DNA of 53,429 nt. Origin: Hellea sp. (GTDB lineage: Bacteria; Pseudomonadota; Alphaproteobacteria; Caulobacterales; Maricaulaceae). The stretch spans positions 1-53,429 of the forward strand of contig JAHDEZ010000014.1 of the NCBI GenBank assembly GCA_020628425.1, in the 5' to 3' direction. Positions 1 through 7,919 of this stretch are shown here, piece after piece. The notes under the pieces were generated by a model. It saw only the letters and a list, made by a program, of their open reading frames with translations. It had not been told where the DNA came from and searched no databases. A program made the translations under genes and the position numbers. Within the stretch, counting starts at the first letter, position 1, and every line of letters starts with the position of its first letter.

Positions 1-78
1 ACCCCAATGCAGTATAAATCTCTGTACCGCATCGGGCATTTCCGCGAGGGTTTTATCAATTTTGGTAATTTCTGTCAT
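1..78 (-). CDS. GbsR/MarR-family transcriptional regulator, N-terminal fragment
   Basis: On the minus strand an ATG at 78-76 opens a frame that runs off the window edge, giving 26 residues that end in RFILHWG. An N-terminus with an RFILHWG-type motif followed by a winged helix is characteristic of GbsR-like MarR regulators, so I infer a DNA-binding repressor of that group. Only the extreme N-terminus is visible, the DNA-binding domain lies outside the window, and the assignment rests on one short motif. It is divergent from the citE-like gene that follows, so the two could share the intergenic region 79-207. Confidence 0.5.
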   Translation of the reverse strand, partial: MTEITKIDKTLAEMPDAVQRFILHWG

Positions 79-111
79 GACAGAAATATATGAAATAAAG
101 AAGGAAGTACA

Positions 112-150
112 ATGTCACAGAATGTCGCGGCAGTTTTAATGGAGCGGTAG
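112..150 (+). CDS. Possible 12-residue leader peptide ORF
   Basis: A 12-codon frame (MSQNVAAVLMER) starts at ATG 112 and stops at TAG 148-150. A strong Shine-Dalgarno-like GAAGGAAG at about 100-107 lies just upstream. It precedes the citE-like gene by 57 bases. It could be a leader peptide, the remnant of a decayed gene or chance. No attenuator-type hairpin was seen after it. Confidence that it is translated is low. Confidence 0.2.
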   Translation: MSQNVAAVLMER

Positions 151-207
151 GGACTTGAAATTGCTGGCGAAGACAGAGATATTCATTCTTTCAAAGGAAT
201 GTAACAC

Positions 208-1014
208 ATGCATCGCTCTCTTCTATTTGTTCCCGGTAATCGACCGGACAGGTTTGAAAAAGCCGCCGCAACAGAAGCCGATCTGATATGTATTGATCTA
301 GAAGACGCGGTTGCACCACAGGACAAATCGAAAGCGCGCGCCACGGTGATGGAATATCTGGCTGGCACACCACACGCCCATGTGTCCTTGCGCGTAAATG
401 CTCCAGATACTGAATACTTTCAGGCGGATTTAGAGGCCTTATCGAAGATTAGTATTGATTTGCCTTTTGTTATGGTTCCCAAAGTCGGCAATGTTAATGT
501 TATCAATGCTGTTGATAAAGAACTGCCGGAAGCGTGCGGTCCTGTGTTTGCGTTAATTGAAAGCGCCAAAGGTCTTGTGAATTGCGAAGCCATCATGGCT
601 CATGATCGTGTGCGATTTGCGCTGTACGGCGCTATTGATTATGCGGGAGATGTAGGGTGTTGCATGGACTGGGAAAGCCATCTTTATGCTCGCTCTCGTA
701 TGGTGGCGGCCTGCGTGGCATTTGATGTCACGCTTTTCGATACGCCGTATACTGATGTCAAAGATCCTGACGGGTTAGAGTTATCGACCAAGCAAGCCAA
801 AGCGTTGGGGGTTTTTGCAAGATCCGCTATTCACCCGGCTCAAATTGATATTATCCATAGCGCCTTATCACCGAGCGCAGCTGAAATAGAGCGGGCGCAA
901 CGGGTCGTGAGTGCTTATGAGGCTTCAGATGGGAATGTGGCATTACTAGATGGAAAAATGATAGAGGCGCCGATTATCAAAGCTGCAAAACGCGTCTTAG
1001 CGTGGTCAAGTTAA
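208..1014 (+). CDS. CitE-like HpcH/HpaI-family lyase
   Basis: A 268-residue TIM-barrel protein of the CitE/HpcH-HpaI superfamily, which cleaves or forms C-C bonds of acyl-CoA or acid substrates (citryl, malyl, methylmalyl type) with Mg2+. Visible hallmarks are SLLFVPGNRPDR at the N-terminus, the metal/substrate region IDLEDAVAP (about 29-37), LRVNAPDT, the metal-ligand strand ALIESAKG, and SAIHPAQI near the C-terminus. Length matches stand-alone CitE-like proteins of about 270-290 residues. No citrate lyase alpha or gamma subunit genes are present, so a true citrate lyase role is unlikely; a malyl-CoA-type lyase or thioesterase is more plausible. AAGGA at 194-198 supports the start. Its stop abuts the stop of the convergent gene. 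Confidence 0.8.
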   Translation: MHRSLLFVPGNRPDRFEKAAATEADLICIDLEDAVAPQDKSKARATVMEYLAGTPHAHVSLRVNAPDTEYFQADLEALSKISIDLPFVMVPKVGNVNVINAVDKELPEACGPVFALIESAKGLVNCEAIMAHDRVRFALYGAIDYAGDVGCCMDWESHLYARSRMVAACVAFDVTLFDTPYTDVKDPDGLELSTKQAKALGVFARSAIHPAQIDIIHSALSPSAAEIERAQRVVSAYEASDGNVALLDGKMIEAPIIKAAKRVLAWSS

Positions 1015-2679
1015 TCAAGAACGCAATATTTTCATCAGATCCTTTCGGAGCTTTTTTGCGTCTTTAATATCGGCTTCAACTTTTGAAATTTCTGAGTTTA
1101 CATTTTTAAGTCTGTTATCTTGCTCAGCTTCAAATTTCTCTAAAGCGATTTTATCACGACCAACTGTAAAGACGCTCACCAAGAGACTTTTAAAGAAAAT
1201 CCAGACGGCCCGCAAAATCAGCCAGCATGGAACAGCTATCAGGCAAAAAATACACGTCAAAAATCCGGCTAAAATTATGATGAATATCAGAACGGGGATG
1301 TAAACAGTCCAAGAGTCAATGTCGTTAAGAGTGTCTGTGTTCATTGTGTAAAGGGTAAATATAAAAACCCCTATTATGACGAGTAACATTCCAATTGATG
1401 TCACCGTGTTGGAGTCTTTCCAGACTTGGTTGTAAACTCTGCCGAACGAACGAATATAGGGTGGTTTAATGTCTAAGATTGACCGTTTTTCGGATTTAAA
1501 TTCATCAAGATCATCCGCCAGTTCTTTTTTGTCGATTCCAAGTGCGTACAAAACTTTATCAATGAGTATTTGATTGTCACGTTTGAAATAAGTGGCGAGA
1601 ATGGCTGTCTCAAAGATAGAGTTGTCAGAGAGATTGAGGGCTTCGATTTCACTTTTAACATCTTTGACAAGCTCAGCTGTATTTGGAAATAGACTTTGAT
1701 AATTATCTTCGCTTTGTACGCGGCTCAATGCTTTGCTCCAGCTGACTTTGGCTGTCGTTATGGCTGGGCGTGCTGCCTCCATATGTATGTTTCTCACCTG
1801 TTGAATGACACGAAGTAGGTCTTCTTCAAAGTTGATGGACGACGGGTCATTAAGGGCAATTGTTACTATGTCGAGATCTAAGACAAATGCTTGGCGTAAT
1901 ATTTCTCGACCCTTTGTTTTGTCTCCAGTTTGAAAATTTAAACAGGCAAACAGATAATGTGCCAGAGCATCGTCAGGGTTAGAATTACAGGCCTGTTCAA
2001 TGAGGGAAAATGCGTTTTCATGCTGCCCGGCTGCGCACGCTGCAAGGCCGGCTTTGCAGAAACTTTCTGATTTATCGTCGGCTTTTACGGCATAACGAGC
2101 GGCATCCTCGAATGCGCTTTGGGCACTCTGATAGTTTACAAGAATGCCGGTTTTTCGGCTCATATCGCCAAAAAGCACCAGGCCTTTCAGGTAATGGAAG
2201 CGATGATCCAGGCGGTAACCAGTCTCATTTTCTGTTCCGTCAATCGCATTGTTTGCATAGCTGAGCGCGTCAGAGTATTGACCTCGAGAAAAGGCTGTAC
2301 GGGCAATGTCAAACTGCTCCAAGGCCCAAGTTTGACTTGGGTTTTTGACTTTGTCCAAAAGTGCTTCGAGGGATTCGTTAATATCCTCTAATCCAATGGC
2401 TGCGCGTTCAAGTTTCAAGTGGGGTCCGCTTGTCAAGCGGGAAAGGGTGCGGCCGTTCAAGAGAACGGCTAACTCATCATCCTGAAGTTCAAATGAAAAT
2501 TGGTTTTCGCGACGCCTCAGGAAATTCCCCGAATAACGAATGCGGAGGTGTTCGATGATATTGGGCGTGATTTCTTCCAGGGCCCGTTCCTGAAACATCT
2601 GGGTAATGTCTTGGCTCAGAAAGAAAGGAAGGCCCATCAAGGCGTTCTTGTCAAATATGGCTTCTGAGTACCAACCCAT
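1015..2679 (-). CDS. Unknown membrane protein with TPR-like region and C-terminal coiled coil
   Basis: I do not recognise this 554-residue protein. Residues about 1-110 are soluble. Residues about 120-290 have the helical, alanine-rich spacing of degenerate TPR repeats (A-x-S-Y-A-N-N-A-I, KAGLAACAAGQ, AHYLFACLNFQTGD). Two hydrophobic segments follow, at about 428-447 and 458-490. The last 50 residues are charged and likely a coiled coil (KFEAEQDNRLKNVNSEIS). There is no signal peptide, so the N-terminal TPR-like part and the C-terminal coil are both predicted cytoplasmic, anchored by a membrane hairpin. An AGAGGAAA Shine-Dalgarno lies about 7 bases before the ATG. It stands alone, convergent with the citE-like gene and divergent from NDUFA12. 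Confidence 0.75.
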   Translation of the reverse strand: MGWYSEAIFDKNALMGLPFFLSQDITQMFQERALEEITPNIIEHLRIRYSGNFLRRRENQFSFELQDDELAVLLNGRTLSRLTSGPHLKLERAAIGLEDINESLEALLDKVKNPSQTWALEQFDIARTAFSRGQYSDALSYANNAIDGTENETGYRLDHRFHYLKGLVLFGDMSRKTGILVNYQSAQSAFEDAARYAVKADDKSESFCKAGLAACAAGQHENAFSLIEQACNSNPDDALAHYLFACLNFQTGDKTKGREILRQAFVLDLDIVTIALNDPSSINFEEDLLRVIQQVRNIHMEAARPAITTAKVSWSKALSRVQSEDNYQSLFPNTAELVKDVKSEIEALNLSDNSIFETAILATYFKRDNQILIDKVLYALGIDKKELADDLDEFKSEKRSILDIKPPYIRSFGRVYNQVWKDSNTVTSIGMLLVIIGVFIFTLYTMNTDTLNDIDSWTVYIPVLIFIIILAGFLTCIFCLIAVPCWLILRAVWIFFKSLLVSVFTVGRDKIALEKFEAEQDNRLKNVNSEISKVEADIKDAKKLRKDLMKILRS

Positions 2680-2820
2680 TATTTTCCTCTTTAGAAATAG
2701 GAGTGGATAGGCGAATTGTGAGCGATGTTAAACACTTAATCGCCTTAATTGCGTCACATAGGCTCTTTACCGCAAGGGTGAGTCGCGGCATAAGCGCTTC
2801 GAATTTGACGGGAAAGCTTC

Positions 2821-3225
2821 ATGGCTGGTTTTATCAAAAGAATATTTACGTGGTGGAATGGCTCCACCTTCGGTACCAATCTGCAAATCCGCCGTAAAGG
2901 TGAAAAAATCGGCGAAGATGAATTTGGTAATGCCTATTTTCAGGAGCGCGGAGATAAGGGCTATGATGGCCGACAGCGTCGCTGGGTGAAATATAGCGGC
3001 TATGCCGACGCATCGCGAGTGCCCCCTGAGTGGCACGGTTGGCTTCATCACATGTATGATGAACCGCCGACAGAAGGGGACTTGGTAGATCATGAATGGA
3101 TTAAGCCGCATCACCCAAATCTAACGGGTACCGTTTATGCTTATAAACCGAAAGGCAGCCTAGACCGTGGAGGCGCTCGCGCTAAGACGGCAGGTGATTA
3201 TGAGGCCTGGAGTCCTGAGGGCTGA
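2821..3225 (+). CDS. NADH:ubiquinone oxidoreductase NDUFA12-family subunit
   Basis: A 134-residue homologue of mitochondrial complex I accessory subunit NDUFA12 (B17.2), which in alphaproteobacteria binds the peripheral arm of complex I. Family motifs are EDEFGNAYFQER, RRWVKYSG, DASRVPPEWHGWLHH and the following YDEPP. Length is normal for the bacterial form (about 125-140). The nuo operon itself is not in the window. The stop overlaps the ATG of the DUF2155 gene by one base (TGATG), so the two are probably translationally coupled. The NDUFA12 / DUF2155 / aat grouping is common in alphaproteobacteria. Confidence 0.92.
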   Translation: MAGFIKRIFTWWNGSTFGTNLQIRRKGEKIGEDEFGNAYFQERGDKGYDGRQRRWVKYSGYADASRVPPEWHGWLHHMYDEPPTEGDLVDHEWIKPHHPNLTGTVYAYKPKGSLDRGGARAKTAGDYEAWSPEG

Positions 3226-3617
3226 TGAGAGCGTTTTTTGGAGCATTTCTGGCTTTAAGCATTCCAGGCCTGGCAAGCGCTGAGAATATTGTTGGTAACG
3301 AAGTAGTTATTCGAGCCTTAGATAAGGTGACTGCCATTACAGAGGATTTCACAATCCGCGTTGGCGATAGTCTTGAATATGGCTCGCTGCGCGTTGATAT
3401 CAAGCATTGTGAGAAAAAGCCGCCGGAAGACATTCCTGCAACATGGGCTTTTGTGCAAATTTTTGACAAACGTACTGATGGGGGTGGTGAATTGGCCGAG
3501 CCTGAGAAAATATTTTCCGGGTGGATGCTTGCAGAGCGTCCGGCAATATCGGCGCTTGAGCATCCTGTCTATGATGTTTGGGTTTTGGAGTGTAAGGCGA
3601 GTTCTGGCTTACGGTAG
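3225..3617 (+). CDS. DUF2155 domain-containing periplasmic protein
   Basis: A 130-residue exported protein of the DUF2155 family, function unknown. Residues 1-19 form a signal peptide (MRAFFGAFLALSIPGLASA). The mature part carries the family core: an ALDKVTA start, VGDSLEYGSL, a conserved cysteine in KHCEKKPPE, WAFVQIFD, and FSGWMLAERPAISALEHPVYDVWVLEC, which ends with a second conserved cysteine. The two cysteines could form a disulphide in the periplasm. It is coupled to the NDUFA12 gene upstream. Its last 9 bases overlap the 3' end of the convergent aat gene. Confidence 0.88.
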   Translation: MRAFFGAFLALSIPGLASAENIVGNEVVIRALDKVTAITEDFTIRVGDSLEYGSLRVDIKHCEKKPPEDIPATWAFVQIFDKRTDGGGELAEPEKIFSGWMLAERPAISALEHPVYDVWVLECKASSGLR

Positions 3618-4226
3618 AGGGGGTGCTGCAATAGGGTGAAAACTTGCTTTTATCCTGAGCGCCGATTTTAATTTGTCGTGAAATTCAGCCCTGATTATTT
3701 CCATGCCGCCTAAAGATCGCAGATGGTCGGTCATAAACTGTGTATCAAGCAGAGAGTAACCGCGGGCATTGAGGTGTTGAACAAGATAATAGAGCGCAAT
3801 TTTCGAGGCATTTGTCTTTCTTGAGAACATGCTCTCTCCAAAAAAAGCTCCTCCTATGGATACCCCATAAAGGCCTCCGACTAATTTCTTTTCCTTCCAT
3901 ACTTCCACGCTGTGCGCATGTCCCATCAGGTGAAGCTGGTTGTATAGAAAGTCAATGCTTCCGTTTATCCAAGTGTCTTCTCTATTTTCCGTTTTGCGTG
4001 CACACTCTGCGATGACTTGATCAAAGCATGTATCAAAGCTGATTTTAAATTCTTCCTTTCTGACGACTTTACGCAAGGATTTTGAAACATGTAGTCCGTC
4101 CAGGGGGATTATGCCTCTCACGTCGGGGTCGACTAGAAAGATACCGCGATCATCGCGGGACTCCGCCATCGGGAACACGCCCCGGCGGTAACAGTCGAGT
4201 AAAACATTTGCGTCAAATCTTTCCAT
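3609..4226 (-). CDS. aat: Leucyl/phenylalanyl-tRNA--protein transferase
   Basis: A 205-residue Aat enzyme, which moves Leu or Phe from charged tRNA to N-terminal Arg or Lys of proteins and so marks them for ClpS/ClpAP (N-end rule). The N-terminus LLDCYRRGVFPMAE, the FKISFDTCFDQVIAECA segment, the TWIN motif and the GGLYGVSIGGAFFGESMFS core are diagnostic, followed by LDTQFMTDHLRSLGG. Length is typical of alphaproteobacterial forms. It is transcribed away from the dcw cluster and shares the 228-base intergenic region 4227-4454 with mraZ. Confidence 0.95.
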   Translation of the reverse strand: MERFDANVLLDCYRRGVFPMAESRDDRGIFLVDPDVRGIIPLDGLHVSKSLRKVVRKEEFKISFDTCFDQVIAECARKTENREDTWINGSIDFLYNQLHLMGHAHSVEVWKEKKLVGGLYGVSIGGAFFGESMFSRKTNASKIALYYLVQHLNARGYSLLDTQFMTDHLRSLGGMEIIRAEFHDKLKSALRIKASFHPIAAPPLP

Positions 4227-4393
4227 AGTGCCAATTGTTAGCTTATTTGCATGAATTTGGAAGTCAGCAAACCGCTAAGCTATCAGCTACCGGCTAATGT
4301 TCTTTTAATGTTCGATGTTTGCGACGTTAATAGTCCTTAATAGGTGAAAAAATTCGAGCTTATGCTTAATTTTATGCTAATTTGGCATTGTTT

Positions 4394-4437
4394 CCCATGA
4401 AATCCCATGTTATCCCACAATTAAGCTGGCTTATCCC
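4394..4437 (-). promoter_or_regulatory. MraZ-binding operator upstream of mraZ
   Basis: Four TCCCA units (TGGGA on the minus strand) lie at 4393-4397, 4403-4407, 4413-4417 and 4433-4437, spaced 10, 10 and 20 bases, hence on one helical face. The last ends 17 bases before the mraZ ATG. MraZ of Escherichia coli is known to bind TGGGN direct repeats with 5-base spacers just upstream of its own gene and to repress the dcw operon. I infer the same autoregulation here. The position at 4423-4427, where a further unit would fall, does not match. Confidence 0.75.
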
Positions 4438-4454
4438 AGTTTACGAGGGGAAAC

Positions 4455-4922
4455 ATGTTTCTGTCTACGACGACCAATAATCTGGATGCGAAAGGGCGTA
4501 TTTCTGTCCCTTCCGACTTTCGCGCCGTTGTTGGTGATGGTGGATTTGATGGAATTGTAGTCTGGCCAAGTTTTGACGGTAATTACCTTGAGGGCGGCGG
4601 CGTCGCTCTAATGGAGGAGTATCTAAACTCTTTGGAGACAATGGATTATTACGATGAGGGCCGGATGGCATTGCAACGTGCCATTTTTGCTGAAAGTCGA
4701 AAGTTGACTTTTGATAGCGGTGGGCGAGTGACGCTGCCTAAAGAATTTGCGGAATATGCCGGATTAAACGGCCACGCAACTTTTGTTGGCTTGGGTAGGC
4801 GTTTTGAAATTTGGAATTCAGAAAAGTACAAATCTTATATTGGAGACATGCGTCAATTAGCGCGAGATAATCGGAATCGTTTAGTGTCGTTGCGCCGCCC
4901 GCCCGCTGGAGGTGAGGCGTGA
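4455..4922 (+). CDS. mraZ: Transcriptional regulator MraZ
   Basis: A 155-residue MraZ with two tandem SpoVT/AbrB-like swapped-hairpin domains. The first begins FLSTTTNNLDAKGRISVPSDFR. The second contains SRKLTFDSGGRVTLPKEF, and the DxKGRxxxP / DxxGRxxLP pair is the DNA-contact signature. It represses the division and cell wall operon it heads by binding TGGG repeats, and such repeats are present at 4394-4437. The ATG is preceded by GAGGGGA at about 4444-4450. Its TGA overlaps the GTG start of rsmH (GTGA), so the two are coupled. Confidence 0.97.
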   Translation: MFLSTTTNNLDAKGRISVPSDFRAVVGDGGFDGIVVWPSFDGNYLEGGGVALMEEYLNSLETMDYYDEGRMALQRAIFAESRKLTFDSGGRVTLPKEFAEYAGLNGHATFVGLGRRFEIWNSEKYKSYIGDMRQLARDNRNRLVSLRRPPAGGEA

Positions 4923-5902
4923 GGCATTATCCTGTCATGCTGTCGGAAGTGCTGATGGCTTTGGCTCCCAAGGACGGCGAGGTGTATCTGGATGGCACCT
5001 TTGGGAATGGTGGTTATTCAGCTGCGTTTCTGGCGGAGGCTGATTGCCACGTGGTGGCGCTCGATCAAGATCCGGATGTCAAGTCCCGTGCATCGGAATT
5101 GGTCAATAGTTCAGGTGGGCGGATTGAGTTCATTCAAACGCCTTTCTCAAAAATGGATGATGTGCTTGGTGGTCGGCAGGTTGATGCTGTTGTTTTGGAT
5201 ATTGGGGTATCCTCTATGCAGATTGACGAAGCTGAGCGTGGATTTTCATTTATGCGGGATGGGCCGTTGGATATGCGGATGCAGCGATCGGGACCATCGG
5301 CTGCTGATGCTGTCAACCAAATGCCTGAGGAGGATTTAGCGCGTATTTTTTCAGTTTATGGTGAAGAAAGGCGGGCGCGACGTGCGGCGCGGTTGATTTC
5401 CAAGGCTAGGAGTGGGGGGGTGATAGCTACAACCCAGGCTTTGGCTGACTTGCTTGAGCAAGGATTGGGGCGTGCGGGTAAAATTCATCCCGCGACAAGA
5501 GTGTTTCAGGCATTGCGGATATTTATAAATGATGAACTGGGAGAGCTTTATCGGGGGCTTTGCTCTGCGGAGGCGATTTTGAACCCGGGTGGTCGGCTAA
5601 TTGTTGTGACATTTCACTCCCTTGAGGACCGGATCGTTAAAAAGTTCATTAGGCGTCGCGCGGACATGCCCTCAGCGGGCTCGCGTTATATGCCTGTTGG
5701 GGGTGCCGTTGAGTTTAAGCCAAGTTTTATGGAGGCGTCGCGTTCGGTCGTGAAGCCATCGGCTAAAGAGTTGGTGGAAAATGTGCGTTCCAGATCTGCG
5801 AAATTGCGATTGGCGGTTAGAACGGAAAATCCAGCTTTTGATGGTTGTGATAAGTTACTGCCGAATGTGCCGCAGCTCTCAGACTTTACGTGGGCAGCGT
5901 GA
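4919..5902 (+). CDS. rsmH: 16S rRNA (cytosine1402-N4)-methyltransferase RsmH
   Basis: A 327-residue SAM-dependent methyltransferase (formerly MraW) that N4-methylates C1402 in the 16S rRNA decoding centre. Visible motifs are HYPVMLSEVL at the N-terminus, the SAM-binding LDGTFGNGGYSAAFL, LDQDPDV, VVLDIGVSSMQIDEAERGFSF, DGPLDMRM, IHPATRVFQALRIFINDEL and VTFHSLEDRIVKKF. The GTG start at 4919 overlaps the mraZ stop by four bases and yields the expected RHYPV N-terminus. It is the second gene of the dcw cluster. Confidence 0.97.
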   Translation: MRHYPVMLSEVLMALAPKDGEVYLDGTFGNGGYSAAFLAEADCHVVALDQDPDVKSRASELVNSSGGRIEFIQTPFSKMDDVLGGRQVDAVVLDIGVSSMQIDEAERGFSFMRDGPLDMRMQRSGPSAADAVNQMPEEDLARIFSVYGEERRARRAARLISKARSGGVIATTQALADLLEQGLGRAGKIHPATRVFQALRIFINDELGELYRGLCSAEAILNPGGRLIVVTFHSLEDRIVKKFIRRRADMPSAGSRYMPVGGAVEFKPSFMEASRSVVKPSAKELVENVRSRSAKLRLAVRTENPAFDGCDKLLPNVPQLSDFTWAA

Positions 5903-6240
5903 GTATGCAGTCGGCGAATAAATCCCGAAGCGGTGGAGCTGTGTTCTTTCTTTTTCTTCTGGGTGTGGTTTTGTCTCTAGGTCTGTACTTCGTCAAAACC
6001 TGGGTGCAGACAGCAAAGTCAGAAACGGCGACCCTTGAAGTGGAGCTTTTATCAGAGCGTGAGGTTGTTTCGACGTTGCGGTCAGAGTTGTCACATCTGG
6101 AAAGTCCGGCCCGAATTAACAAATTGACGGCAGAGCAATTCGTTCTGGGAGTGACGCGTGTTGAGCAGATCATTGAGCTGGACGATATTGAACGGCGCTT
6201 TCCGTTAAAGTCAGAGCTGTTTGAAGAGGTCGACCCATGA
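5899..6240 (+). CDS. ftsL: Cell division protein FtsL
   Basis: A small bitopic division protein that forms the FtsQLB complex with FtsB and FtsQ and activates FtsWI. One membrane segment (GGAVFFLFLLGVVLSLGLYF) follows a short cytoplasmic tail, then a periplasmic coiled coil (TATLEVELLSEREVVSTLRSE) and the terminal region with ARINKLT. I chose GTG 5899, which overlaps the rsmH stop as GTGA. ATG 5905 and GTG 5890 are in the same frame and also possible, giving 111 or 116 residues. FtsL is identified by position between rsmH and ftsI and by this architecture, since its sequence is weakly conserved. Confidence 0.85.
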   Translation: MSMQSANKSRSGGAVFFLFLLGVVLSLGLYFVKTWVQTAKSETATLEVELLSEREVVSTLRSELSHLESPARINKLTAEQFVLGVTRVEQIIELDDIERRFPLKSELFEEVDP

Positions 6241-7919
6241 GTGGCGTTTATGCAGAAGGTAGGCCGGTTCGACGTCTCAAAACGGTAGAAGATAACGACC
6301 ATGTGGCGGTTTCTGAGGGGCGCATTCGTATACGTATAGGTGCTGTCATATTCATGTTTACGCTGGTAATTGCGATTGTCAGAATGGCTGAAGTTTCGCT
6401 CTTAAGTGCTTCAAATAAAACATTATATTCAGGCGGCGATGGAGGGGTTTTCCGTGCCGATATTGTGGATAGAAATGGTGAGCTTTTAGCGTCAACTCTT
6501 GAGAGTTTTGATCTTTATATTGGAAGAAAAGAAATGTGGGATCCCTACGAGTCGGCCCGTCGGCTGGCTGATGTGTTTCCGGGCATCGATATTGTTGAGT
6601 TGGCAGAAAGGCTTGAGGGCGGGCGGGGTCAGATCCTTGTGCGTCGCGGTTTGACACCTTCTGAAAAACGTTCGGTTTTTGACCTGGGTTTGCCCGGTGT
6701 GGTTTTTCAGGCGGAGCCTCGGCGTGTTTACCCGCAGGGACATCTCGCGTCTCATATCGTTGGATTTTCAGATGTTGACATGAAGGGTTTGGCTGGCGCG
6801 GAGCGGGCGTTTGAAGTGTTGTTGACTGAGCCTAACGCCCCTTCTTTGGCGTTGTCGATCGACCTGCGTGTGCAAAACGCGGTGAGCAGGGAGCTACAGG
6901 CTTCTATCGATAAGTTTCAAGCGAATACGGGGGCAGCTATAATTATGAATATGAAAACCGGGGAAATTTTGGCGTTGGCTTCTTTGCCAAATTTTGATCC
7001 TAATTCTCCAGACACAGCATTGCCCCAAAATCTCTATAATCACGCCTCAATGTCTACTTATGAGTTGGGTTCCGTATTCAAGCCTATTTCAATGGCTATG
7101 GCGCTGGAGGCAGGTGTGACAGATTTGGAAGAACTATTTCCCGTTCATAAGCCGCTTAAGGTCAGGGATAAATTTATAAGAGATGATCATCCCAGTAATA
7201 TTCCTATGGCAATGCCAGAAATCCTGGCGGAAAGCTCAAACCGAGGGACGGCGATAATGGCTATGAGGGTTGGCGGTGAGGGGCAGCAGGCATTTCTGCG
7301 CAAGCTTGGTCTAATGGATAGGGTGCCGATTGAGCTAACCGAGAGTGCTGCGCCGCAAGTGCAGCGTGAGTGGCAAGACATTACAACGGTTACGGTTTCC
7401 TACGGCCATGGTATTTCTGTTACGCCATTGGCCTTGACGGCAGCGGTTTCGTCTTTGCTGAATGGTGGCGAGTATGTGACACCGACCTTGCGAAAAGAGG
7501 ATAGCGTAACACAGTCTTCGCGACGCCGCGTGATTTCGGCGGAAACATCGCAAACGCTCCGGGACCTTATGCGTTATGTGGCCACGGATGGGACGGGACG
7601 GAATGCACGGGTCAAAGGATATGCGATTATGGGTAAAACCGGGACGGCCGATAAGCCATCTGGAAATGGCTATGATGAGCGCAGATTGGTGTCGTCTTTT
7701 ATTGCGGGCTTTCCTTATGAAGATCCGACCTATACGGTTTTTGTGACTCTGGATGAGCCCAAAGCGATTGAGGGGACTTATGGTTATGCAACAGCGGGCT
7801 GGAATGCTGCGCCGACGGTTGGAAATATAATTGAGCGGGTCGGGCCGATGCTGGGTGTCAAACGCTATGCTGGCGAGCCGCCTCTCAGTCCGTTTTCAAA
7901 TTCGGAGCCTGTGCGATGA
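6237..7919 (+). CDS. ftsI: Peptidoglycan D,D-transpeptidase FtsI (PBP3)
   Basis: A 560-residue class B penicillin-binding protein, the septal transpeptidase working with FtsW. It has a cytoplasmic N-terminus, one membrane anchor (about 34-56), the pedestal domain beginning near GGVFRADIVDRNG and containing PRRVYPQGHLASHIVGF, and a C-terminal transpeptidase domain. Catalytic motifs are SxxK at 279-282 (SVFK, in YELGSVFKP), SxN at 333-335 (SSN) and KTG at 467-469 (GKTGTA). All three are intact. The start overlaps the ftsL stop by four bases (ATGA). Confidence 0.96.
   Translation: MSGVYAEGRPVRRLKTVEDNDHVAVSEGRIRIRIGAVIFMFTLVIAIVRMAEVSLLSASNKTLYSGGDGGVFRADIVDRNGELLASTLESFDLYIGRKEMWDPYESARRLADVFPGIDIVELAERLEGGRGQILVRRGLTPSEKRSVFDLGLPGVVFQAEPRRVYPQGHLASHIVGFSDVDMKGLAGAERAFEVLLTEPNAPSLALSIDLRVQNAVSRELQASIDKFQANTGAAIIMNMKTGEILALASLPNFDPNSPDTALPQNLYNHASMSTYELGSVFKPISMAMALEAGVTDLEELFPVHKPLKVRDKFIRDDHPSNIPMAMPEILAESSNRGTAIMAMRVGGEGQQAFLRKLGLMDRVPIELTESAAPQVQREWQDITTVTVSYGHGISVTPLALTAAVSSLLNGGEYVTPTLRKEDSVTQSSRRRVISAETSQTLRDLMRYVATDGTGRNARVKGYAIMGKTGTADKPSGNGYDERRLVSSFIAGFPYEDPTYTVFVTLDEPKAIEGTYGYATAGWNAAPTVGNIIERVGPMLGVKRYAGEPPLSPFSNSEPVR

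Noticed and set aside
4327..4340. TTAA-N6-TTAA upstream of mraZ as a CtrA box
   Set aside because: The spacer is 6 rather than 7 bases (TAGTCC), so it does not meet the consensus; the region is AT-rich and such pairs arise by chance.
4409..4419. TTATCCCACA as a DnaA box
   Set aside because: It has an extra C against TTATCCACA and is fully explained as one unit of the phased TCCCA array of the MraZ operator.
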